From Propionivibrio sp. (GTDB lineage: Bacteria; Pseudomonadota; Gammaproteobacteria; Burkholderiales; Rhodocyclaceae): a stretch of 64,000 nt of DNA. Below the pieces are notes generated by a model. That model was not told the DNA's origin. It searched no databases and worked only from the letters and a program-made list of their open reading frames with translations. The position numbers and the translations under genes are program-made. Positions 50,642 to 60,052 of the stretch are shown here, piece by piece. Numbering within the stretch: the stretch's first letter is position 1; each line of letters opens with the position of its first letter. The stretch covers positions 1 to 64,000 of the forward strand of contig NZ_JAPUVO010000120.1 in NCBI RefSeq assembly GCF_029255185.1, in the 5' to 3' direction.

Positions 50642-51892
50642 TTAGCGGCCGACAAAGGCACTTGCCGCGTCCTGATAGCTGCTGATGGCTCCGATCCGAT
50701 TGATCGGCAAGACCGCCCCCGGAATTTCAGCCGGGATCGCCCCCATGCGAGTCCGCGCGATGGGCACGGCGAAATCGGACATGTGCGATGATGCGATGAG
50801 GGCCGAATACGCCGGATTGAAGATAACATCGCGCAGTGCCGAATCTGCCATCATGACCTGAAGAGCATGCGTTGCGTCAGCCGCGGCTTGATCAGCGGAA
50901 AGCGTGTCGACGGTCGCCACTGCAGGTAGCTGGGGTAGGCTCTGGTTGGCAGTGGTCGTCATTGTCGTCGCTGTGACCGCTGGTGTTTCACTAGTTGCGA
51001 CGTCAGGCGTTGCCAGTTTGTCGGCAGCAATAGGCATGGCGCCAACGGCAACAGGCTTCACGTCAGCAACGGCCGTCAGATCAGTCGTGATGATTGTATT
51101 GGCGAGTGCAGTCGTAGCCGCCAGGGACGTATCGAGTACGGTACTCTCTGATCGGATTGTGTTGGCGTCTAGTCCGACGGCGGCGAGATCGAGATTTTCC
51201 AACTGAATGTTGTTCAGCACCGTATCTGCAGACAGGTTCTGCAACAACTCCGTTGGCAATCCGGGTCCCAGAACTGCAGTGTCAGTCGGCAAGCTAGTAG
51301 AACTGGTCGCCTGCACTTCGAAGGTAGTCACTTGTTGCAGTAACGACTGGGTCGCGTCAGAAAGCAGGGTTGCCGTTGCTGCGGGATTCGCTTCGGCAGC
51401 GGCATTCAGTACGCTCTGGTCGATACTCAAGCGGGCTGTGGTTTCAATTGAGCTGGTCGACGAGGGCGAGAGGAACGAAATCCCGATCGCCTGCAAATCG
51501 CTTAGATCCTGTTTCCCGGCCGTCGTGGAGGACGTCCCCGAGGCATTCAAGGTCTGGACGAACTGGGTGACCAGTGCATTGTCAGACAGCAGCGCAGTAG
51601 CTATGCTTTGCTGAACGTTGTTAAATGCGGTAACAAACGCCTGTGCCGTGGTCTGCACGGTGCTAGGCGTCGCGTTAGCCGTGTTTGCCTGCAAGGCTTC
51701 AAGACTACTTTGAAGTGTTGCGTCAGCCCCCAACACCTGCCCCAACGCCGACAATTGAACAACGTCCGACGTGCTGTCCAATGGCGAGGCGCTGTTTGCC
51801 GACGTTGCAGACAGTAACGACTGAAGCACCACCTGACGGATACTGGCGGGTCCGTATAGGTCGATGGGTTGTATTGCGAGGGAGTTGCTCAT
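50642..51892 (-). CDS. Ala/Thr/Ser-rich protein of unknown function
   Basis: A 416-residue acidic protein with no signal peptide or membrane segment. It is rich in Ala, Thr, Ser and Leu, with long helical stretches. The N-terminal part (DVVQLSALGQVLGA, LQSSLEALQ, AQAFVTAFNNVQQSI) resembles the segments around the cores of flagellar hook-associated proteins such as FliD, but full family features are missing. The central part contains repeated ATATLLSDATQS-like helices. Two small unknown genes follow upstream on the same strand, one with a DUF5610-like fold. I do not assign a function. Confidence 0.55.
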   Translation of the reverse strand: MSNSLAIQPIDLYGPASIRQVVLQSLLSATSANSASPLDSTSDVVQLSALGQVLGADATLQSSLEALQANTANATPSTVQTTAQAFVTAFNNVQQSIATALLSDNALVTQFVQTLNASGTSSTTAGKQDLSDLQAIGISFLSPSSTSSIETTARLSIDQSVLNAAAEANPAATATLLSDATQSLLQQVTTFEVQATSSTSLPTDTAVLGPGLPTELLQNLSADTVLNNIQLENLDLAAVGLDANTIRSESTVLDTSLAATTALANTIITTDLTAVADVKPVAVGAMPIAADKLATPDVATSETPAVTATTMTTTANQSLPQLPAVATVDTLSADQAAADATHALQVMMADSALRDVIFNPAYSALIASSHMSDFAVPIARTRMGAIPAEIPGAVLPINRIGAISSYQDAASAFVGR

Positions 51893-52033
51893 GATTTTAG
51901 CCTATGGTCTATGTCATAACTGCTTTTGGACAGACGAGCTTCCTGTCGTTTGCCAACCCTGAAAAGGGTGATCCAAATCCTGGCATGTCTATTTTCCTTT
52001 CTTATTTTTCTTTTCGAGCTTCCGCCCAACGGC

Positions 52034-52225
52034 CTACCGCTTTGCCTTACTTTGGTGATTCCACTTCTTTGCATTCTCGGCGAACTGCGCGCGCTTGGCG
52101 AAAACACCGCCTTTGGCTTCCTCCGTTGCGATGTCTGCCTCTGTGATCTTGGCCCCAGGTGCCTTACCTACGTCCTCGTGAAGTTGATTTTTCTTCAGAT
52201 GCAATTTCATAAGCGCGCGTGCCAT
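52034..52225 (-). CDS. Small basic protein of unknown function
   Basis: A 63-residue, Lys/Ala-rich protein beginning MARALMKLHLKKNQLHEDVG and ending with a KRAQFAENAKKWNH segment, which I recall from small conserved proteins of phages and bacteria without function. It has a strong GGGAGG ribosome site 8 bp before the ATG, a good sign that it is real. It stands alone between two larger unknown genes. Confidence 0.55.
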   Translation of the reverse strand: MARALMKLHLKKNQLHEDVGKAPGAKITEADIATEEAKGGVFAKRAQFAENAKKWNHQSKAKR

Positions 52226-52362
52226 CGCATTTTCCTCCCTCGTTGCCTACTTTCTCGCCTCATAAACCGATGCTGAGCAGCCCAGACTTATCTACCCGGG
52301 AGACGAGCCTCACGTCCGTGTTGCTTGCCCCCATAGAAACCAAGTCCAGCGGATTTTGTGCG

Positions 52363-52935
52363 CTACTCGGCTGAGGCTGCAGTGTCCAAACTGGCACGTT
52401 GTGCAGTTTCAAAGTCGGCATAGCCTTGCTTAACCAGCGCGAGCGTCTTGTCAATGTTGCTGGCAATATCACCCGACAGGACGCCCATGCCCGTCAGAAT
52501 GTCTTGCGCTTCCTTGGCGCCCTGCTCGAACCCGCCGCGAATGGTGTCCATGAACTTTGTCAGCACATCGCTCGCACTCTCGCCCAGATGTTGTTTCTTG
52601 AACGCTTCGTAAAAGCCAGTGGAGAGTGACACGATGCGATCCGCAGTACCCGAGGGGGTGTTGTCCTGACTGGCGGCCGCCTGAATGGCATTGTCGCCAA
52701 ATTGCGGCCTCAGCAGATCATTAATTCCAGTGATCGCAGACTTTAGGAGCAAGGCCAGAGGCTGGTTTTTCGATTCAAGCGACACGTCAAGCGAGGACTG
52801 GAGTACTGCCGCATTCTGTGTGGCCTTTGTCTTCACTCGCGATGATTCGACGGATGTACCGGAATTTGATGTGGCGTAGGCCCGCGTATCCGGCGAGACG
52901 ACGTTGATTGTTGACGAATCATCTTCTTCGAGCAT
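52363..52935 (-). CDS. DUF5610-like domain protein
   Basis: A 190-residue soluble protein. The C-terminal half (residues 95-185) has the pattern FYEAFKKQHLGESASDVLTK, FMDTIRGGFEQGAKEAQDIL and IASNIDKTLALVKQGYADF, which fits DUF5610, a family of unknown role. The N-terminal half is Ser/Thr-rich and probably flexible. Family match is by memory of the pattern only. It is oriented with the 416-residue protein gene at 50642 and may belong with it. Confidence 0.55.
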   Translation of the reverse strand: MLEEDDSSTINVVSPDTRAYATSNSGTSVESSRVKTKATQNAAVLQSSLDVSLESKNQPLALLLKSAITGINDLLRPQFGDNAIQAAASQDNTPSGTADRIVSLSTGFYEAFKKQHLGESASDVLTKFMDTIRGGFEQGAKEAQDILTGMGVLSGDIASNIDKTLALVKQGYADFETAQRASLDTAASAE

Positions 52936-53194
52936 GGCGATTCACTCCGGTTAGGTCGTGCGCTGATTTAATACCGAACCCGGCCAACGGTCGGTGCGCT
53001 ACACCACTTAGCGGTAACGGCTCGCGTTTGAAAACGGTCGCTAATCGCTCGCCGAAGCCGCTGGCGGCTTCCGATCTGATCATCTCTGCAAATTTCTCAT
53101 GTGATCGAACGATGCGAGAGATTCCAAGAGCGATTTCTGCGTGGCCATGATCGCTTAAGCTTACTGATGCTTTCGCGGTAGAATTTCCCTTCAT
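52919..53194 (-). CDS. Possible small protein, overlapping the DUF5610-like gene
   Basis: An open frame of 91 codons with a GAGGAAAG box just upstream of the ATG at 53194 and a 17-bp overlap with the next gene. The product ([38 protein letters not shown]) has a plausible helical composition but no recognised family. If real it leaves only 21 bp to the rpe start on the other strand, so rpe would need a promoter inside it. Doubtful. Confidence 0.28.
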   Translation of the reverse strand: MKGNSTAKASVSLSDHGHAEIALGISRIVRSHEKFAEMIRSEAASGFGERLATVFKREPLPLSGVAHRPLAGFGIKSAHDLTGVNRHARRR

Positions 53195-53215
53195 CTTTCC
53201 TCGCAGGTCGTTGTC

Positions 53216-53905
53216 ATGTATATCATCGCTCCTAGCATCCTTTCCGCCGATTTCACCAAACTCGGTGAAGAAGTCGTTGATGTGCTGGCCGCCGGCGCTG
53301 ACTGGATTCATTTCGACGTGATGGATAACCATTACGTGCCCAACCTGACCGTTGGTCCGCTGGTTTGTGAAGCACTGCGCCCGCTGACCCAGGCGAGCAT
53401 TGACGTGCATCTGATGGTCAAGCCGGTGGATCGTCTGATTCCGGATTTCGCCAGGGCCGGCGCCAACCTGATTACCTTTCATCCCGAGGCTTCGGAACAC
53501 GTCGACCGCAGCCTCTCGCTGATCCGTGAACATGGCTGTCAGTCCGGCCTGGTGTTCAATCCGGCAAGCTCACTGGATTATCTCGATTACGTGATGGACA
53601 AGATCGATCTGGTCCTGCTGATGGGCGTCAACCCCGGCTTCGGCGGGCAGCAGTTTATCCCGGCGACGTTGGCCAAGCTGAGGGCGGCACGCGCCCGGAT
53701 TGACGCCTACCAGAGCGAGAGCGGGCGAAAGATTCGCCTTGAGATCGACGGTGGCGTCAAGGTCGACAACATCGCCGAAATTGCTCGTGCCGGAGCCGAC
53801 ACCTTTGTCGCCGGCTCGGCAATCTATGGCGCTGGCAAGGATTCCGATGCGCAGCGCTACAACTCGATCATCGCCGCCCTGCGCGCCGAGCTGGCGACAG
53901 TCTGA
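53216..53905 (+). CDS. rpe: Ribulose-phosphate 3-epimerase
   Basis: TIM-barrel epimerase of 229 residues interconverting ribulose 5-phosphate and xylulose 5-phosphate. It shows [61 protein letters not shown] and [20 protein letters not shown], with metal-binding His and Asp in place. It overlaps gph by one base and heads the rpe-gph-trp block common to betaproteobacteria. Confidence 0.95.
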   Translation: MYIIAPSILSADFTKLGEEVVDVLAAGADWIHFDVMDNHYVPNLTVGPLVCEALRPLTQASIDVHLMVKPVDRLIPDFARAGANLITFHPEASEHVDRSLSLIREHGCQSGLVFNPASSLDYLDYVMDKIDLVLLMGVNPGFGGQQFIPATLAKLRAARARIDAYQSESGRKIRLEIDGGVKVDNIAEIARAGADTFVAGSAIYGAGKDSDAQRYNSIIAALRAELATV

Positions 53906-54642
53906 TGAAGCAAGCCACCATCGCCGAACCCCTGGCGCTTAGCGCCGTCCTCTTCGATCTGGATGGCACCCTGCTTGATACCGTGCCGGATCTTCATGCT
54001 GCAGCCAGCGCCATGCTGCTCGATCTTGGTCGCCCAGAATTGCCCCAGGAGGCGATCCGCAGCTACGTCGGGCGCGGCATTGTCAACCTCGTCAAGCGCG
54101 TGTTGGCCGGCTCGCTGGGGGTGGCTGACGACGCCTCGTCGCCACCGCAGAGTGCACTGGACAGTTTTCGGCGGCACTACGCCAGGGAAAACGGCCGTAA
54201 TGTCCGCTGTTATCCTGGCGTCATCGAAGGATTGCAGGCGCTGAAGGCCAAGGGGCTTCCCCTGGCGGTGATTACCAACAAGGCCGAGTCCTTCACTCTG
54301 CCGCTGCTTGAGATGACCGGGCTGGCCGGCTATTTCGATGTGGTGGTCAGTGGTGATTTGTTGCCTAAGCCCAAGCCTGATCCGATGGCGCTCATCTGGG
54401 CCTGTGGCCGACTCGGTGTCTCTCCCGTCGATACGCTGTTCATTGGCGATTCGATCAATGATTTCCTTGCCGGTCGCGCTGCCGGTTGTCATGTTTTTCT
54501 GCTGCCTTACGGCTACAACGAAGGCCGCGATGTACGCGATCTGGATTGCGATGCTATAGTCCCATCTGTTGAATACGCCGCACAACGAATCACAAACCGC
54601 AACAGCCAAAATGAAACCACATCACCACAATTTGCATCGTGA
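53905..54642 (+). CDS. gph: Phosphoglycolate phosphatase
   Basis: HAD-superfamily phosphatase of 245 residues. Motif I is LFDLDGTLLDTVPDLH, motif II VITNKAES, motif III KPKPDPM and motif IV FIGDSINDFLAG. It removes phosphate from 2-phosphoglycolate arising from DNA repair or Rubisco oxygenation. It begins at ATG overlapping the rpe stop (TGATG). Its last 10 codons overlap, in another frame, a Trp-rich short open frame leading to trpE. Confidence 0.92.
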   Translation: MKQATIAEPLALSAVLFDLDGTLLDTVPDLHAAASAMLLDLGRPELPQEAIRSYVGRGIVNLVKRVLAGSLGVADDASSPPQSALDSFRRHYARENGRNVRCYPGVIEGLQALKAKGLPLAVITNKAESFTLPLLEMTGLAGYFDVVVSGDLLPKPKPDPMALIWACGRLGVSPVDTLFIGDSINDFLAGRAAGCHVFLLPYGYNEGRDVRDLDCDAIVPSVEYAAQRITNRNSQNETTSPQFAS

Positions 54643-54688
54643 GCCCTCCTTCTGGGCGGAGGCGTGGCCCTGGCGTTCTTGCCAGTAA
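54611..54688 (+). CDS. trpL: Candidate trp leader peptide
   Basis: A 25-codon frame, MKPHHHNLHREPSFWAEAW then PWRSCQ, ends 60 bp before trpE and holds three tryptophan codons in seven (positions 15, 19 and 21), plus four histidines early. That is far above background and is the arrangement of a leader peptide for attenuation. The following RNA can form hairpins CTGGC/GCCAG (54670-54685) and TCGGC/GCCGA (54703-54718), but no T-rich terminator tail is evident. The start lacks a clear ribosome site and overlaps the gph 3' end. Confidence 0.45.
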   Translation: MKPHHHNLHREPSFWAEAWPWRSCQ

Positions 54689-54748
54689 GTCCCCGTCTTG
54701 TCTCGGCGCTTATGCCGAACCTTGCAATAATTGCCTGTGGAGTCGTTC

Positions 54749-56221
54749 ATGACTGAATCCGTTTTCAATCGGCTGGCCGCGCAGGGCTATAACCGTATTC
54801 CCGTCACCCTCGAGACCTTTGCCGATCTCGACACCCCGCTCTCGATCTATCTGAAGCTTGCCAACGGCCCCTACACCTACCTGCTCGAATCGGTGCAAGG
54901 GGGAGAGCGTTTTGGCCGCTACTCGATCATTGGCCTCGCTAGTTCGACGCGTATTGTGGTCAACGATCACCAGATCCTGGTGCTGACCGGCAACCGCATC
55001 GCCGAGCGCGAAGACGACAGCAACCCGCTGGAGTTCATCGGCACGTACATGAAGCGCTTCCGCGCGGCGCCGTCGGCCGGCCTGCCGCGTTTCTGCGGCG
55101 GCCTCGTCGGCTGTTTTGGCTACGATACCGTGCGCTACATCGAAACGAAGCTGACCCGGACGAGCAAAGCCGACGAACTTGGCACGCCTGATATCGTGCT
55201 GCTGCTCTCCGAAGAAATCGCCGTCGTTGATAATCTTTCCGGCAAGCTCACTCTGGTTGTCTATGCCGAGCCCGGCGTTCCCGGCGCCTACCAGAAGGCG
55301 CAGGCGCGGCTAAAAGAACTGCTCGCCAAACTTCGCGAGCCGGCAAATATCCCGAGCGAAACACCCGGGCCGTCGCCAGCGGCTGTTTCCCTGTTCGGCG
55401 AGGCGCACTTCAAGCAGGCCGTCGTCAGGGCCAAGCGTTATATCACTGATGGCGATGTCATGCAGGTCGTCCTCGCGCAGCGCATGAGCAAGCCCTTTGC
55501 CGCCAGCCCGCTGGCGCTCTACCGCTCGCTGCGCTCACTCAATCCCTCGCCCTATATGTTCTACTTCAACTTTGAGGATTTTTACGTCGTCGGCGCTTCG
55601 CCCGAGATCCTCGTTCGCCTCGAAGGCGATACCGTCACGGTGCGGCCGATTGCCGGGACGCGCAAGCGCGGCGCCACCTTTGACGAAGATCAGGCGCTGG
55701 CGGCCGAACTGCTGGCCGACGAGAAGGAGCGCGCCGAACACGTTCAGTTGCTCGACCTTGGCCGCAACGATGCTGGACGCGTAGCGCAGGTCGGCAGCGT
55801 CAAGCTCACCGAAAACATGATGATCGAACGCTATTCGCATGTCATGCACATCGTATCCAACGTTGAAGGTAAGCTACAGCCCGGGCTCAGTGCGCTCGAC
55901 GTGCTGAAGGCCACCTTCCCGGCCGGCACCGTGTCGGGTGCCCCCAAGGTGCGGGCCATGGAGATCATCGACGAACTCGAACCGATCAAGCGCGGCATCT
56001 ACGCCGGCGCCGTCGGCTATCTGGGTTTCCACGGCGACATGGATCTGGCCATTGCCATCCGCACCGCAGTCGTCAAGGATGGCACACTCTACGTCCAGGC
56101 TGGCGCCGGCATCGTCGCCGACTCCGACCCGGCGTCCGAATGGCTGGAAACCGAAAACAAGGCGCGTGCCGTGTTGCGTGCTGCGGAACTGGCTGAGTGT
56201 GGTCTAGATACGCAGATTTAA
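54749..56221 (+). CDS. trpE: Anthranilate synthase component I
   Basis: TrpE of 490 residues, making anthranilate from chorismate with ammonia or glutamine. The N-terminal domain has the tryptophan-binding [18 protein letters not shown]. The chorismate domain has [47 protein letters not shown] and [20 protein letters not shown]. Start at 54749 is chosen for the GGAG box; an upstream in-frame TTG is less likely. In most relatives trpG follows directly; here a foreign cassette of about 470 bp intervenes. Confidence 0.95.
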   Translation: MTESVFNRLAAQGYNRIPVTLETFADLDTPLSIYLKLANGPYTYLLESVQGGERFGRYSIIGLASSTRIVVNDHQILVLTGNRIAEREDDSNPLEFIGTYMKRFRAAPSAGLPRFCGGLVGCFGYDTVRYIETKLTRTSKADELGTPDIVLLLSEEIAVVDNLSGKLTLVVYAEPGVPGAYQKAQARLKELLAKLREPANIPSETPGPSPAAVSLFGEAHFKQAVVRAKRYITDGDVMQVVLAQRMSKPFAASPLALYRSLRSLNPSPYMFYFNFEDFYVVGASPEILVRLEGDTVTVRPIAGTRKRGATFDEDQALAAELLADEKERAEHVQLLDLGRNDAGRVAQVGSVKLTENMMIERYSHVMHIVSNVEGKLQPGLSALDVLKATFPAGTVSGAPKVRAMEIIDELEPIKRGIYAGAVGYLGFHGDMDLAIAIRTAVVKDGTLYVQAGAGIVADSDPASEWLETENKARAVLRAAELAECGLDTQI

Positions 56222-56224
56222 GCG

Positions 56225-56694
56225 CTTTCAACGCAGAGATCGCGGAGACGCTGAGGACGCAGAGATGGAAATCAACACGCTATCGGGCGAGGTGATCGGT
56301 GCTGCGATCGAAGTGCATCGTGTGTTGGGCCCCGGGCTTCTGGAATCAGCTTACGAGTTGGCACTAGAGCGGGAATTGGTTTTGCGGGACCTGCGGATTG
56401 AGCGGCAGAAGTCGGTTCCGCTTGAGTACAAAGGTACTGCCTTGGGTGACGGCTTTCGTATCGACCTTCTCGTTGAAGGACTATTGATTGTCGAGATTAA
56501 GGCAGTGGAAAGCATTCTGCCGATACACGAGGCGCAACTCCTGACCTATCTGAGGCTGTCTGACACACGCCTTGGCTTGCTGATAAATTTCAATGAAAAA
56601 GCACAATCAAGGAGGGTGTAAAGCGCGTAGTGAACCGCCTGTAAAAAAGTTTTTCTCTGCGTTCTCTGCGCCTCTGCGTTCTCTGCGTTGAAAG
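56225..56694. mobile_element. Repeat-bounded cassette carrying a GxxExxY gene
   Basis: A 470-bp unit flanked by perfect 15-bp terminal inverted repeats: CTTTCAACGCAGAGA at 56225-56239 and its complement TCTCTGCGTTGAAAG at 56680-56694. Inside each end the sequence continues as degenerate CGCAGAGA units, four in tandem on the right. It contains one gene and sits between trpE and trpG. The left repeat supplies the gene's GAGG box and the right end leads into the trpG ribosome site. No transposase is present. Confidence 0.75.
56265..56621 (+). CDS. GxxExxY family protein
   Basis: A 118-residue protein named for its motif GLLESAYELALERELVLRD, with a following IERQKSVPLEYKG, DLLVEGLLIVEIKAVESI and LLTYLRLSDTRLGLLINF. 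The IEIKA-type strand resembles a PD-(D/E)xK nuclease core (D in RIDLLVEG, E-x-K in VEIKA). The family's function is unknown to me beyond that likeness. It lies alone in a repeat-bounded cassette between trpE and trpG. Confidence 0.85.
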   Translation: MEINTLSGEVIGAAIEVHRVLGPGLLESAYELALERELVLRDLRIERQKSVPLEYKGTALGDGFRIDLLVEGLLIVEIKAVESILPIHEAQLLTYLRLSDTRLGLLINFNEKAQSRRV

Positions 56695-56705
56695 AGGTAT
56701 AAACC

Positions 56706-57278
56706 ATGCTGCTGATGATCGATAACTACGACTCTTTCACCTACAACATCGTCCAGTACTTCGGCGAGTTGGGGCAGGAGGTCAAGGTGTTTCGCAACGA
56801 CGCCATTTCGCTGGCCGAGATTGCGCACCTATCCCCTGACTATCTGGTGGTCTCGCCCGGCCCTTGTGCGCCCGCGCAAGCCGGCATCTCGCTGGCGGCG
56901 ATTCGCGAGTTTGCCGGAAAAATTCCCCTGCTTGGCGTTTGCCTTGGTCACCAGGCCGTCGGCGAGGCCTTCGGCGGGCGCATCGTGCATGCCAAGCGAC
57001 TGATGCACGGCAAGGTCTCACCGGTTCATCACACCAATGTCGGACTCTTTCTCGGCCTGCCCAATCCGATCACCTGTACCCGTTACCATTCGCTTGCTAT
57101 CGACCGCGAATCGCTGCCCGACTGCCTGGAGATCACGGCGTGGACCGACGACGGCGAGATCATGGGCGTGCGCCACAAAACACTGGCCGTCGAAGGGGTG
57201 CAGTTTCACCCAGAATCGATTCTCACCGAGCGCGGGCACGACATGTTGAAGAACTTTCTTGAGGAGTACGCCAAATGA
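56706..57278 (+). CDS. trpG: Anthranilate synthase component II (glutaminase)
   Basis: Glutamine amidotransferase of 190 residues. The N-terminus [20 protein letters not shown], the nucleophile cysteine in [17 protein letters not shown] and the His-Glu pair in [13 protein letters not shown] are intact. It supplies ammonia to TrpE and may double as PabA for folate. It overlaps trpD by 4 bp. The AGAGG box comes from the cassette end that lies immediately upstream. Confidence 0.94.
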   Translation: MLLMIDNYDSFTYNIVQYFGELGQEVKVFRNDAISLAEIAHLSPDYLVVSPGPCAPAQAGISLAAIREFAGKIPLLGVCLGHQAVGEAFGGRIVHAKRLMHGKVSPVHHTNVGLFLGLPNPITCTRYHSLAIDRESLPDCLEITAWTDDGEIMGVRHKTLAVEGVQFHPESILTERGHDMLKNFLEEYAK

Positions 57279-58300
57279 AGCCACAGGATGCGTTGACGCG
57301 GGTCATCGAACACCGCGAAATTTTCCACGACGAAATGACCTCGCTGATGCGCCAGATCATGGGCGGTGAAGTTTCGCCGGTGATGATCGCCGCCATTCTC
57401 ACTGGTCTGCGTGTCAAGAAAGAAACGGTCGGCGAGATTGCCGCCGCGGCGCAGGTCATGCGCGAGCTGTCGACGCATATCGAGGTTGCCGACAACGGAC
57501 ACTTCGTCGACATCGTCGGCACTGGCGGTGATGGTGCGCATACCTTCAATATTTCGACGTCATCAATGTTCGTCGCCGCCGCCGCTGGCGCCAAGGTGGC
57601 CAAGCACGGCGGACGCAGTGTCTCGTCGAGTTCCGGCAGTGCCGACGTGCTCGAAGCCCTGGGCGCCAACATCCAGTTGAGCCCGGCGCAAGTAGGAGAG
57701 TGCCTGGCGGCGACTGGTATCGGCTTCATGTTCGCCCCCAATCATCACCTGGCGATGAAAAATGTCGCCCCGATCCGGCGTGAAATGGGCGTTCGCACCA
57801 TCTTCAACATCCTCGGCCCGCTAACCAACCCGGCCGGCGCGCCCAATACCCTGCTCGGCGTTTTTCACCCCGACCTGGTCGGCATTCTGGTCCGCGTCAT
57901 GGAGCGCCTTGGCGCTAAGCACGTGCTGGTCGTCTACGGCAAGGACGGCATGGACGAAATTTCGCTCGGTGCGGCAACCCTGGTCGGCGAACTGAAGAAT
58001 GGCAGGATTAGCGAATATGAGATCCACCCGGAAGATTTCGGCCTGCAGATGTCGTCCAATCGCAGCCTGCGCGTGACCAATGCGCATGAGTCGAAGGAAA
58101 TGATCTACGCCGCGCTGGCCAACGTGGACGGCACGGCGCGCGAGATCGTCGTGCTCAACGCCGGCAGCGCGCTCTATGCGGCTAATGTCGTCGACTCGAT
58201 CCAATCCGGCATCGCCTTGGCGCGTGAAGCGATCGCCAGTGGCGCCGCACGCGCCAAGCTTGACGAATTTGTCCGTTTCACCCAGGGTTTTTCGGCATAA
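57275..58300 (+). CDS. trpD: Anthranilate phosphoribosyltransferase
   Basis: TrpD of 341 residues, attaching phosphoribose to anthranilate. Motifs are the PRPP loop [47 protein letters not shown]-type [20 protein letters not shown] and GVFHPDL. The ATG overlaps the trpG stop (ATGA). Next comes a Uma2-type gene inserted before trpC. Confidence 0.95.
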   Translation: MKPQDALTRVIEHREIFHDEMTSLMRQIMGGEVSPVMIAAILTGLRVKKETVGEIAAAAQVMRELSTHIEVADNGHFVDIVGTGGDGAHTFNISTSSMFVAAAAGAKVAKHGGRSVSSSSGSADVLEALGANIQLSPAQVGECLAATGIGFMFAPNHHLAMKNVAPIRREMGVRTIFNILGPLTNPAGAPNTLLGVFHPDLVGILVRVMERLGAKHVLVVYGKDGMDEISLGAATLVGELKNGRISEYEIHPEDFGLQMSSNRSLRVTNAHESKEMIYAALANVDGTAREIVVLNAGSALYAANVVDSIQSGIALAREAIASGAARAKLDEFVRFTQGFSA

Positions 58301-58346
58301 TCAGGGAAGACAAGCTAGAAACCCGCCAAGAAAGGAGGAGCATCGC

Positions 58347-58961
58347 ATGGCCCTGCCGAAAATCGAAAGCAGCTTTGACGCCGCCGCCTATCTGGTTTGG
58401 GAAAACGCGCAGCCGGGGCGCAACGAATACATCGCCGGCGAAGTATTCGCCATGGTCGGCGTACGCCAGTCACATAACGTGGCAACCGGGAATCTTTATA
58501 ACGTGCTGCGCCGCGAACTTAAAGGCAGCCCCTGTCGGGTATTCATCGAGTCGGTAAAAACCCGGATCGAGGCCGCGAACTGTTTTTTCTATCCCGACGT
58601 CGTCGTTACTTGCGATGCGCGTGACCGGCTGACCCCGGAGTATCTGAGCCATCCACTGCTGGTCGTCGAGGTGCTGTCAGAGTCCACAGTAGCCTTTGAT
58701 CGTGGCGCCAAGTTTGCCGCGTATCGCAAGCTAGATAGTCTGCGCGATTACGTATTGATCGATGTTTCGGCGCAACGTATCGAGGTTTTCCGGCGCAACG
58801 CTGAAAACCACTGGGTACTTTACGACTACGGCCTCGGCGATCGTGTCGAATTCGCGTCGCTGTCTCTTAGCCTTGATCCTGCAGAACTGCTGGACGATAC
58901 CCTGGAAATGCCACCAGAGCCGACCTCGCCGCAGGCCAACGCCGCGTGTGATGAGCCATGA
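58347..58961 (+). CDS. Uma2 family (DUF820) putative nuclease
   Basis: A 204-residue protein of the Uma2/DUF820 family, which has a PD-(D/E)xK nuclease fold. Core features are [48 protein letters not shown] and [18 protein letters not shown]. It sits between trpD and trpC; its stop overlaps the trpC start (ATGA), so it is translationally coupled into the operon. RBS AAAGGAGGAG is very strong. It has nothing to do with tryptophan synthesis, so this looks like an insertion. Uma2 genes are frequent and poorly understood. Confidence 0.85.
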   Translation: MALPKIESSFDAAAYLVWENAQPGRNEYIAGEVFAMVGVRQSHNVATGNLYNVLRRELKGSPCRVFIESVKTRIEAANCFFYPDVVVTCDARDRLTPEYLSHPLLVVEVLSESTVAFDRGAKFAAYRKLDSLRDYVLIDVSAQRIEVFRRNAENHWVLYDYGLGDRVEFASLSLSLDPAELLDDTLEMPPEPTSPQANAACDEP

Positions 58962-59746
58962 GCGATATTCTCAATAAAATTCTCGCCGTCAAGCGCGAGG
59001 AAGTTGCCGCCGCGCAGGCACTCAAGCCGCTCGCGGTCGTTCGTTCCGAAGCGCTGGCGCAGCAGGCGTCGCGTGATTTCGTCGGCGCCATACGCCGCCA
59101 AGTGCTAGCCGGACAGTCGGCAGTGATCGCCGAGATCAAAAGGGCCAGTCCGTCCAAGGGCGTCCTGCGCGCCGACTTCAAGCCGGCCGAGATTGCCGCA
59201 GATTACGCTGCGCATGGTGCTGCCTGCCTGTCGGTGCTTACCGATCGCCAATTTTTCCAAGGTGCGCCCGAGTATCTGCAGGCGGCGCGTGCCGCCTGCA
59301 CGCTGCCGGTACTGCGCAAGGATTTTCTGATCGACCCCTATCAGCTCTACGAAGCACGCGCCATGGGCGCCGACGCCATTCTGCTTATCGCCGCCGCACT
59401 CGATCTGCCGGCCTTGCGTGAATTCGAGGCGATCGCCATGAGCCTGGGGCTGGGCGTTCTCGTCGAAGTGCATAACGGCGCTGAACTCGATCTCGCCCTG
59501 CAACTACAGACACCGCTGATCGGAATCAATAACCGCAATTTGCGCACCTTTGAAGTTAGTCTGCAAACTACGCTTGACCTGTTGCCGCATATTCCGGCCG
59601 GGCGCATCGTCGTCACCGAAAGCGGCATCCTGGCGGCGCATGACGTTGAGCTGATGCGCAAAAACCAGGTGCACGCCTTTCTCGTCGGCGAAGCCTTCAT
59701 GCGTGCGCCCAGCCCTGGCCAGGCACTGGCGATGCTGTTTGCCTGA
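58958..59746 (+). CDS. trpC: Indole-3-glycerol phosphate synthase
   Basis: TIM-barrel synthase of 262 residues closing the indole ring. Visible are [17 protein letters not shown], the catalytic lysine in [48 protein letters not shown] and [14 protein letters not shown], ending [11 protein letters not shown]. Its start overlaps the Uma2 stop. trpF, trpB and trpA are not in the window. Confidence 0.95.
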   Translation: MSDILNKILAVKREEVAAAQALKPLAVVRSEALAQQASRDFVGAIRRQVLAGQSAVIAEIKRASPSKGVLRADFKPAEIAADYAAHGAACLSVLTDRQFFQGAPEYLQAARAACTLPVLRKDFLIDPYQLYEARAMGADAILLIAAALDLPALREFEAIAMSLGLGVLVEVHNGAELDLALQLQTPLIGINNRNLRTFEVSLQTTLDLLPHIPAGRIVVTESGILAAHDVELMRKNQVHAFLVGEAFMRAPSPGQALAMLFA

Positions 59747-59755
59747 GAAGAACGC

Positions 59756-60052
59756 GTGCGACTTAGCGATCCTGAAATTAGCGCATTGAAATTGGCGCTT
59801 GCTGGCGTCTCCTATCGCCGTGCATTTCTCTTTGGCTCGCGGACCAACGACGCTGCAAGGGGCGGCGACATTGATCTTCTGCTGTACAGCGAAGCGCCCC
59901 CGTTTGAGACAGCTCACCGGGTGGCCAGTCGCTTTGCCCGCGAGTTTGACGCGAAGCTTGATGTGTTGGTGGTCGATCCGGATCATCCAACGACCGAGCA
60001 ATCTGCTTTTATTTCAACGCTGACGCTGGAACCGCTCGATGTCCTCCGCTGA
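59756..60052 (+). CDS. MNT-domain nucleotidyltransferase (antitoxin type)
   Basis: A 98-residue minimal nucleotidyltransferase with the motif FLFGSRTNDAARGGDIDLLL (GSR...DID) and a later aspartate in KLDVLVV. In HEPN/MNT pairs such proteins AMPylate and silence the partner HEPN toxin. GTG start at 59756, 9 bp after trpC; it overlaps the HEPN gene by 14 bp. The upstream spacing suggests transcription along with trp genes. Confidence 0.82.
   Translation: MRLSDPEISALKLALAGVSYRRAFLFGSRTNDAARGGDIDLLLYSEAPPFETAHRVASRFAREFDAKLDVLVVDPDHPTTEQSAFISTLTLEPLDVLR

Noticed and set aside
52908..53150. An 80-codon plus-strand frame upstream of rpe
   Set aside because: No ribosome site, overlaps the start of a likely minus-strand gene, and the product has no coherent composition.
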